Below are positions 12,401-22,200 of a stretch of 64,000 nucleotides of DNA, piece after piece. Origin of the DNA: Symbiodinium natans. Lineage: Eukaryota; Sar; Dinophyceae; Suessiales; Symbiodiniaceae. A program made the translations under genes and the position numbers. The stretch is taken from NCBI GenBank assembly GCA_905221605.1, contig CAJNDS010002730.1, forward strand, positions 64,001 through 128,000. The letters are read 5' to 3'. The notes below the pieces were generated by a model. It was not told the origin of the DNA. It saw only the letters and a program-made list of their open reading frames with translations, and did no database searches. How positions within the stretch are numbered: the stretch's first letter is position 1; the number at the start of each line of letters is the position of its first letter.

Positions 12401-15400
12401 TCACGTTTGGGTCACGTCTGAGATGCAGGCCTTGATGCGTGACACTCGTGCAAGTCAAGTTGACCTTGACATGTGCTGCTACAACCTTCGTGTGCCCGAT
12501 GCGGTTGGGGTCTGGGGGTGTGCTAACAGGGCCTCTCGTGTAGCCGGCACCTTGCCAAGACTCCACGCTTTGTGTCGCCGATGTCGCTGCTCGCGCCCCC
12601 ATGTTGGCTTGGCAGGAGCTGTTAGGTTGCGTGAGGGTTGGTTTCTCAGGCGGGACCTTGCTAGCAGGTATCCACGATCTTTCTGCAGAAAGTATGCTGC
12701 GTTGGCAGCCTTCTAAATAGGGGTGCTTGCAGTCTAGAGTTGGCATTTTCGTAATTGCTGATGCCGCGTGTTGGTTCTTCAAGTCCGGTTGCGCGCGGCT
12801 TTGAGAAGCCTTTATGGCAGCTCAAGCTAGCTCGTTTCAGCAGTGCCTACCGTGCGCGTCTTCTCAGCGGCGCCTTGTGTCTCTGCAGCTTCCTGCGTGG
12901 CATTGGGCACTTCCAGATAAGTGAGCTGATGAGGCGCAGAAGCCTGGCGGATGATGTGCTACGCCGCTTCGTTGAGCACACTTGCGCAAGCCCTGTTCCT
13001 AGGGCTCTGCGTGATGCAAAGCGTGCGGTTTTGTTCTGTCAGGCCGTTTGGCCACGCCTGCGTCACAACCTGCCCGAGACCTGGGCGGCTTTGCGTCTGG
13101 TTGAAGACATGCGCCCCCGCGGTGTGCGCACACCTCTTCCTTTGCCGCTGCTCCTTGCTATGGTTATAGCTGCGCGTGCACGCGGTATGCGGGTTACGGG
13201 TCGTAGTCGGTTTAAATGGTTGGTTTTTGCAGCTTTGCTTGAAGTCGCCTTCTTTGCCATGTTACGGCCATGCGAACTCTTTGGCCTCCGCGCCGCGGAG
13301 GTCAGCACGCTTAACAGTCTTTCCTTGGGCTTTCCTCATTGCACCTTACGCATAGCTCACCCCAAGAACCGTCGTGCCTTGGGGCCTGCGCAGTTTGTGG
13401 TGGTCACACACCCTTGCGCGTGCATGTGGTTAACCTTTTTCGTCAACGGCATGCAACCTCAGGAGTTTCTTTGGGGTCCCTCTCCGCAAGATTTCCGTGC
13501 CAGGTTTCATACTGTAGCTGCGAGTTTGGGGCTTGGTCACTGTCGCTTTACGCCCGCCAGCCTGCGGGCAGGCGGGGCCAGTTACTGGTACCAGTCTGGC
13601 ATGCCAATCGCCTCACTCAAGTTTCTCGGACGCTGGGCCAGTGAGGCCACGCTTGCGCACTATGTTCAATTTGCCACCGCACAGCAAATCTTGTTGCGTG
13701 TTCCAGATAGCACTTCGCAGTACTTGAGGTCCGTCTTGCTGCAGGGTTTTTTCTTGCTCGAGCCTTCTTCCGAAGTCCGGCGCGGGTTGCGGGAGCACCA
13801 ACGCATCGCCTTTCGGTGCACGGTGCCTTTGTCTGCGGAGCAAGTTTCCCAAGCCCTGCATGAGTATGGACAACTGGAGGCAGCGGTTCCGGCTGGCGGT
13901 CGTCAAGGGCGGGCCTTTGGCGGGAGCACGGTACTTGGATGTCACAGATGACTGGCTGCAACGTGCGGCGGGGTCCTACAGGCAAGACGCCAGGTTTGAA
14001 AAGTTTGCTCGCATGGCTACTGGCGGCGGCGTCGCTCCTGCTGAGCCCGGCCCAAGCACACCCGTGCCGGAGGCGGCCTCTGGAGACTTGGCAGCGCCTT
14101 TGAGGCCGTGCCGGGTGGTCAAGTCGGCCACGCGGCGCAGCGTGTTGTCTGTCCTCAAGACAGCCGGGTCCAAAGTGCGAGCGCTTTCTTTCTGCATGCG
14201 CGCTTGGCTCGCGGTGGCATTTTGTGTCGTGCTCATGCGCCCCTTGGCCATTGCCGTAGTGGCCAAGCTGGCTGGTGGGTTTCTGCGTTTGGTCTTCAGG
14301 CGGACGCTAGAGCTTTTCTTATTTGTGCTGGAGCAGCTGCTTGAAGAATTGCTGCAGCAGGCGGCTGAAGCCGTTGCGGTGCCGTTTGCATCCGGCCAGG
14401 ATACCTGTCCAGCACAGATGACGCTGCCGCTTTTGTCACAGCTGCTTTTGGTTGCCAGCAGCTCTGCTGCCGGAGCCTTTGCTCACTACGTGTCACTCCG
14501 GCTGCGCACTCGTCCACAGCTTCGCTTGTAGCTTCCCGCCACCGCCCCTGCACCTCCGCGTGGTCGGGGGGGTTGGTACAAGCATTGGATGTTCAGATGT
14601 TCCCTGGCCATATCACGCCAGCTCATCAGAGATTGTAGCTCACATCGTGTGAGCCTGTGGCAGTTCCAATGCTGCCTTGTCAGATGCTCTCAGTCGGGAG
14701 CTGCTCGCTGCCAGACACATACTTCTCGTGGCCCCACGCTGAAAAGAGAGAGACCGATGCAGTCTGCACACAACTCATGCTTGTTTGCATGTCATTCTTG
14801 TTGCAGCAGAGCGAGGGAACATGACTTGTTTATGTTATCGAGCGATGCGCCAATCGCAGCTTTCATGGGGCCGCCACCGCCCCACCGCCACAAGCATTGG
14901 ATGTTCAGATGTTCCCTGGCCATATCACGCCAGCTCATCAGAGATTGTAGCTCACATCGTGTGAGCCTGTGGCAGTTCCAATGCTGCCTTGTCAGATGCT
15001 CTCAGTCGGGAGCTGCTCGCTGCCAGACACATACTTCTCGTGGCCCCACGCTGAAAAGAGAGAGACCGATGCAGTCTGCACACAACTCATGCTTGTTTGC
15101 ATGTCATTCTTGTTGCAGCAGAGCGAGGGAACATATATATGTATATATCTACACGCATACATATTACATTTTATGACGCTTTTTGAGCACACCATAGTAT
15201 ATTATGTTGTACTATACTATATAATATATTATTATATCATATTATATCATATTATATCATATTATATCATATTATATCATATTATATTATATGATTTTAT
15301 ATCATAATATGAATATATTCTATTATATTATGTTATATTATATTATATGAGATTACATTGTATGATATTATATTATATTATATTGTATTATATTATATCA

Positions 15401-18400
15401 TATTATATTATATGATATTATATTATATTGTCTTATGTTATGCTAGGTTATGTTATGTTATATTACGGTATTATAGTATTTAATATGATATGATATTATA
15501 TCATCTGTTTGTATATTCTATGATATATTACTATTAGTATTACTATTATTATTCTTATTATTACTATTATTCCCCACATCTTTGTGTGGGGTTCTTACTT
15601 TTGGGGCTGTCCCGCCTCCTCCTCCCTCTTCCTCCTCCTCCTTCTCCTCCTCCCCGTCCTCCTCTTCCTGTTCCTCATGACGCAGCATCACGCACAGCAC
15701 GCATCATGCATCACATCACGATCACGCACATCACGCATCACATCACGCACATGACGCACCATCACGCACATGACGCCACATCACGATCACGCACATCACG
15801 CATCACATCACGCACATGACGCGGTGTCACGCATCAAATCACATCACGCACATGACGCACCATCACGCACATGACGCAGTGTCACGCATCAAATCACATG
15901 ACGCAGTGTCGTTTCTGCTGGCAGGCGCGGTACTTAGGGGCCTTGGACCCTTGCCGCGCGCGCGCTCGGGGCGCGGGAAACGCTGGTAGGCGCGACACGG
16001 GCGTCGTTTGGGCTGACAGGCGCGGTACTTAGAGGCCCTGGACTCTTGCCGCTCGGGGCGCGGGAAACGCTGGCAGGCGCGACACAGGCGTCGTTTTTGC
16101 TGGCGGGCGCGGCACTTAGGGGCCCTGGATTCTTGCCGCGCGCGCGCTCGGGGCGTGGGAAACGCTGGCAGGCGCGACACAGGCGTCGTTTGGGCTGGCA
16201 GGCGCGGTACTTAGGGGCCCTGGACCCTTGCCGCGCGCGCGCTCGGGGCGCGGGAAACGCTGGGAGGCGCGACGCAGGCGTCGTTTGGGCTGGCAGGCGC
16301 GGTACTTAGAGGCCCTGGACTCTTGCCGCGCGCGCGCTCGGGGCGCGCGAAACGCTGGCAGGCGCGACACAGGCGTCGTTTTTGCTGACAGGCGCGGTAC
16401 TTAGGGGCCCTGGACTCTTGCCGCGCGCGCGCTCGGGGCGCGGGAAACGCTGGCAGGCGCGACACAGGCGTCGTTTCTGCTGGCAGGCGCGGTACTCAGG
16501 GGCCCTGGACCCTTGCCGCGCGCGCGCTCGGGGCGCGGGAAACGCTGGCAGGCGCGACACAGGCGTCGTTTCGGCTGGCAGGCGCGGTACTTAGGGGCCC
16601 TGGACCCTTGCCGCGCGCGCGCTCGGGGCGCGGGAAACGCTGGCAGGCGCGACGCAGGCGTCGTTTCGGCTGGCAGGCGCGGCACTTAGAGGCCCTGGAC
16701 GCTTGCCGCGCGAGCGCTCGGGGCGCGCGAAACGTTGGCAGGCGCGACACAGGTGTCGTTTGTGCTGGCAGGCGCGGTACTTAGAGGCCCTGGACCCTTG
16801 CCGATCGCGCGCTCGGGGCGCGCGAAACGCTGGCAGGCGCGACGCACGCGTCGTTTGTGCTGGCAGGCGCGGCACTTAGAGGCCCTGGACCCCCCTGGAC
16901 CCTTGCCGAGCGCGCGCTCGGGGCGCGCGAAACGCTGGCAGGCGCGACACAGGCGTCGTTTCTGCTGGCAGGCGCGGTACTCATGGGGCCCTGGACCGTT
17001 GCCGCGCGCGCGCTCGGGGCGCGGGAAACGCTGGCAGGCGCGACACAGGCATCGTTTCGGCTGGCAGGCGCGGTACTTAGGGGCCCTGGACCCTTGCCCC
17101 GCGCGCGCTCGGGGCGCGCGAAATGTTGGCAGGCGCGACGCAGGTGTCGTTTGTGCTGGCAGGCGCGGTACTTAGAGGCCCTGGACCCTTGCCGAGCGCG
17201 CGCTCGGGGCGCGCGAATCGCTGGCAGGCGCGACACACGCGTCGTTTGTGCTGGCAGGCGCGGCACTTAGAGGCCCTGGACCCTTGCCGCGCGCGCGCTC
17301 GGGGCGCGCGAAACGTTGGCAGGCGCGACACAGGTGTCGTTTGTGCTGGCAGGCGCGGTACTTAGAGGCCCTGGACCCTTGCCGAGCGCGCGCTCGGGGC
17401 GCGCGAAACGCTGGCAGGCGCGACACACGCGTCGTTTGTGCTGGCAGGCGCGGCACTTAGAGGCCCTGGACCCTTGCCGAGCGCGCGCTCGGGGCGTGCG
17501 AAACGCTGGCAGGCGCGACACAGGCGTCGTTTCTGCTGGCAGGCGCGGTACTCAGGGGCCCTGGACCGTTGCCGCGCGCGCGTTCGGGGCGCGGGAAACG
17601 CTGGCAGGCGCGACACAGGTGTCGTTTCGGCTGGCAGGCGCGGCACTTAGAGGCCCTGGACCCTTGTCCAGCGCGCGCTCGGGGCGCGCGAAACGTTGGC
17701 AGGCGCGACGCAGGTGTCGTTTGTGCTGGCAGGCGCGGTACTTAGAGGCCCTGGACCCTTGGCGCGCGCTCGGGGCGCGCGAAACGCTGAGGCGCGACAC
17801 ACGCGTCGTTTGTGCTGGCAGGCGCGGCACTTAGAGGCCCTGGACCCTTGCCGAGCGCGCGCTCGGGGCGCGCGAAACGCTGGCAGGCGCGACACAGGCG
17901 TCGTTTGTGCTGGCAGGCGCGGTACTTAGGGGCCCTGGACTTTTGCCGCGCGCGCGCTCGGGGCGCGGGAAACGCTGGCAGGCGCGACACAGGCGTCGTT
18001 TCTGCTGACAGGCGCGGTACTTAGGGGCCCTGGACTCTTGCCGCGCGCGCGCTCGGGGCGCGGGAAACGCTGGCAGGCGCGACACAGGCGTTTCGGCTGG
18101 CAGGCGCGGTACTTAGGGGCCCTGGACCCTTGCCGCGCGCGCGCTCGGGGCGCGGGAAACGCTGGCAGGCGCGACACAGGCGTCGTTTCGGCTGGCAGGC
18201 GCGGCACTTAGGGGCCCTGGACCCTTGCCGCGCGCGCGCTCGGGGCGCGGGAAACGCTGGCAGGCGCGACACAGGCGTCGTTTCGGCTGGCAGGCGCGGT
18301 TCTTAGGGGCCCTGGGCCGTTGCCGCGCGCGCGCTCTGCACCGACCCTCCAAGTAGTACGCCGGGGACATCCGGAGCTTCCGTGGCTGGAAAGTCGACTA

Positions 18401-19144
18401 ACGTAGTACGCCGCGGACACGCGGAGCTTCCGTGGCTGGAAAGTCGACCTTTTGTAGTACAGACGTAGTACGCCGCGGACGCCCTGGGCGTCTGAAGACA
18501 CCGCACATAGCATGGTAACGGACATCTGGGCGCCTGAAAAACACCGCAAATAGCATGGTAGCGGACATCTGGGCGCATGAAAACACCGCAAATAGCATGG
18601 TAACGGACATCTGGGCGCATGAAAACACCGCAAATATCATGGTAACGGACATCTGGGCGCTTGAAAACACCGCAAATAGCATGGTAACGGACATCTGGGC
18701 GCTTGAAAACACCGCAAATAGCATGGTAACAGCTTGAAAACACCGCAAATAGCATGGTAACAGACATCTGGGCGCTTGAAAACACCGCAAATAGCACGGT
18801 GACGGACGTCTGGGCGCTCGAAAACACCGCATGTAGCATGGTAACGGACATCTGGGCGCTTGAAAACACCGCAAATAGCATGGTAACGGACATCTGGGCG
18901 CTTGAAAAACACCGCAAATAGCATGGTAACGGACATCTGGGCGCTTGAAAACACTCTTTCTGAATGGAAAACTTTGCATGTGGGGTGATCCGGTCCTTTA
19001 ATTATTATTCTTATTATTATTACGATTATGATTATTATTATTCTTATTTTTCTTATTATTGTTGTTCTTATTTTTATTGCTTATTATTATTATTCTTATT
19101 ATTGGTTCTGCTTCTTCTTATTATTGTTATCATTGTTATTATTA

Positions 19145-19227
<83 letters not shown>

Positions 19228-22200
19228 TTTTATTATTATTATTTATGATCTATATTATTATTTTAAATCTTTATACATTATTATTATTATTATTATTATT
19301 TATATGTTATCATTATTATTATTATTCTTATTATCATCATTATCATTACATTATCATTATATTTATTACTACTATATATATATATATATATATATGAGGT
19401 CCAGCGCTCCGGGGCCGCCCCCTCGCCTCCCCATGGTCTGGAACCCCCCCCCTCCGCCTTTCCTGTGGCCTTCCCCCCCCCCCCCCCCCCCCCCCCCCCT
19501 TCCCCCTCCCCCGTGACCCTGTGGGGTGAGGTGGTGGTTCAGGGTTCAGGGTTTAGGGTTTAGGGTTCAGGGTTTAGGGTTCAGGTCACTCAACCGAGAG
19601 AGCGCAACTCTCACAAAACACGGGTTGTGCCGAGGGTCCCTCAACCGAAGGCGCAACACTCACAAAACACGGGTTGTGCCGAGGGTGTGCTCACAATCGG
19701 CCCCACCCCCCTCCCCCCCCCCTACCTGACCAGAGGGGGGGGCCGGACACGCCAGACGCCGGACCATATATATACGCGCAGTTCGTTTTTCTTTCTTCTT
19801 CTTTTCGTCTTCTGCAGGTTTGGGAGGGGATTTTGGGGGAGGTGGATCCCTGGTCCGACGCTCCCTGGGGGTTGGGGGGGGTTCATGCTTACCGTTTGGG
19901 GCTTAGGGGTTGAGGCCTTCGGACCTTACATTTTTTTCATGCCATTTGGCCTGCAACGCTTAGGGTTTAGGGGTTCAGCGGTTTGGGTTCAGAGGGTTAT
20001 ATAGAGTAGGGGTTCGGGTTTAGGGTTTATCTAGGGTTTAGGGTTCGTCAGACCAACCTGCGCCGGCCAGTACCCCGCAGGCCGCGCGCCGTGAGCCCCA
20101 AGCTCTCCCAACCCTGAACCCGAAGCCCAAAAGTCCCCGAGAGCCCTAAACTCCTAAAGCTTTGGCCCGCGCTTGCCACAACGAGCGCCTGCCCCTTCCT
20201 CCCCCCAAAAACATAATGAAATAAATAAAAGAAGCGAAACCCAAAAAAAGAGCAAGGATGCAAAGCAACAAAAACTCAAGCTCTCGGGGGTGCCAGCTCT
20301 CCTGAGGTGCACTTCGACTCCCACCTGGATACCTTCCCGCCCATGCGCCTCTTCGGGGGGCCGTTTTCTCTCTTCTCCGGAGTCACCGAAGGGTTCTCCT
20401 AAGGGGGTTTCGGGTTGAGGGTGCAGTTGTGTGATAAGGGTTCTCACAAGGGAGGGGGCGCAGGGTTCTAAAGGAGGGTGTGTTATATCGCAAAACCCTT
20501 TATACGCCCTACATGTGGCAAGTCTGTAGCCTCAAACCAACCCTAAACCCCAAACCCTAAACCCACCCTAAACCCGAAACCCTAGACCCTAAATCAACAG
20601 ACCTCCTGAAAGAGTGAGGTACGGCCAGCAGGTGTGGCACGGGGCGCCCTTTCGAAATTGCTGGGAGGAGGGGCTCCTGGCCAAGGACCCCAAAGAAAGA
20701 GGGTTAGGGTTGGCGGGGCGGTTTAAACGGAGGGCCTATTTTTTGGGGTCTTTTTTTTTTTTTGGGCTTTTTTTTTTTTTTTTTGATTTTCTTGGTTTTT
20801 CCTAAGAAAACCACCATTCCCTCCATATTTTTAAAGGATTTGATGCATTTTCGTGGTTTTTTGGTACGAAAAACAGTAATTTCTCTGTGGTTTCATAGGA
20901 AAGCGTTATTTCTGGTACGTTTTAGAAGGAAAGAAGGAAAGAAAGGAAGGAAGGAAGGATGAAAGAAAGGAAGAAAACAAGGAAGGAAGGAAGGAAGGAA
21001 GGAGGGAAGGAAGAAAGGAAGGAAACAAGGAAGGAAGAAAGGAAGGAAGAAAGGAAGGAAGCAAGGAAGGAAGAAAGGAAGCGTGCTTCGAAGCCCAAGA
21101 AACTAGTTGAAAAACATCGTGTGAGCATTGTGTTTGCAAATGGGGGGGGCTGCGCCCCCCCCAACCCCCCCGCTTTTTTTGTTTTTTTTTTAAGCCGTGC
21201 AGAGCGTGCGTGCTTCAAAGCCCAAGAAACTTGTTGACACCCATCATGTGAGCAGGGTGTTTGCAAATGGGGGGGGGGCTGCGCCCCCCCCAACCCCCCC
21301 CGCTTCTTTTAAGCCGTACCAAGCGTGCTTCAAAGCCCAAGAAACTAGTTGAAAAACATCGTGTGAGCATTGTGTTTGCAAATTGGGGGGGGGGCTGGCG
21401 CCCCCCGCTTTTTTTAAGCTGTGCAGAGCGTGCTTCAAAGCCCAAGAAACTTGTTGACACCCATCATGTGAGCATGGTGTTTGCAAATGGGGGGGGGGCT
21501 GCGCCCCCCCCAACCCCCCCACCGCTTTTTTAAGCCGTACCAAGCGTGCTTCAAAGCCCACGAAATTTGTTGACACCCATCATGTGAGCAGGGTGTTTGC
21601 AAATGGGGGGGGCCTGCGCCCAAGAAACTAGTTGAAAACATCGTGTGAGCATTGGGTTTTGCAAATGGGGGGGGCTGCGCCCCCCCCAACCCCCCCGCTT
21701 TTTTTCAGCCGAAGCCCAAGAAACTAGTTGAAACCCATCATGTGAGCAGGGTGTTTGCCACCCCCCCCCAACCCCCCCCTTGCTTCTTTTAAGCCGTACC
21801 AAGCGTGCTTCAAAGCCCAAGAAACTAGTTGAAAAGCATCGTGTGAGCATTGTGTTTGCAAATGGGGGGGGCTGCGCCCCCCCCAACCCCCCCGCTTTTT
21901 TTTTAAGCCGTGCAGAGCGCGCTTCAAAGCCCAAGAAACTTGTTGACACCCATCATGTGAGCAGGGTGTTTGCAAATGGGGGGGGGCTGCGACCCCCCCC
22001 AACCCCCCCCGCTTCTTTTAAGCCGTACCAAGCGTGCTTCCCAACCCAAGAAACTAGTTGAAAAACATCGTGTGAGCATTGCAAATGGGGGGGGCTGCGC
22101 CCCCCCCAACCCCCCCGCTTCTTTTAAGCTGTACCAAGCGTGCTTCAAAGCCCAAGAAACTAGTTGAAAAACATCGTGTGTGCATTGTGTTTGCAAATGG

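Larger units (their letters stand above)
8138..15134 (+). mobile_element. Ngaro/PAT-type tyrosine-recombinase retrotransposon
   Basis: About 7.0 kb element on the + strand. Its ends show split direct repeats. A 49-bp A1 (8,138-8,186) recurs unchanged as A2 (14,822-14,870). A ~243-bp B1 (14,578-14,821) recurs as B2 (14,890-15,133), period 312. The order A1-ORFs-B1-A2-B2 is the hallmark of PAT/Ngaro-like elements, which integrate a circular intermediate with a tyrosine recombinase and make no target duplication; none is visible here. Coding order: Gag-like, RT, RNase H, methyltransferase-like region, recombinase, membrane protein. RT and RNase H lie in different frames with an early stop, so this copy may be recently inactivated, or may use frameshifting. 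The right flank is AT microsatellite. Confidence 0.88.
8023..20306 (+). other. Intron 9, 12.3 kb, carrying a retrotransposon and satellites
   Basis: The intron opens with GGGTTCAGGG/TTTAGGG variants (8,041-8,085). It then contains the YR retrotransposon, an AT-rich block, ATCACGCAC repeats, a 95-bp and a 42-bp satellite, a (TTA)n block and poly-C. Degenerate CCCTAAA units lie near its end (20,110-20,160). Host coding sequence resumes exactly at 20,307. Confidence 0.8.

Noticed and set aside
13063-14553. Minus-strand frames under the recombinase and ORF4
   Set aside because: Antisense shadows in GC-rich coding DNA.
15135-15600. Organelle DNA insertion because of the AT-rich sequence
   Set aside because: It is a simple repeat without any gene or conserved organelle sequence.
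15863-18950. Many overlapping open frames of 60-204 aa on both strands
   Set aside because: They are translations of the 95-bp and 42-bp satellites; frames repeat every unit and no protein family fits.
18500-18960. CRISPR array
   Set aside because: No unique spacers; the whole unit repeats, and the sequence is clearly eukaryotic.
18964-19516. Long Ile/Leu/Tyr-rich frames
   Set aside because: Translation of (TTA)n and TA repeats.
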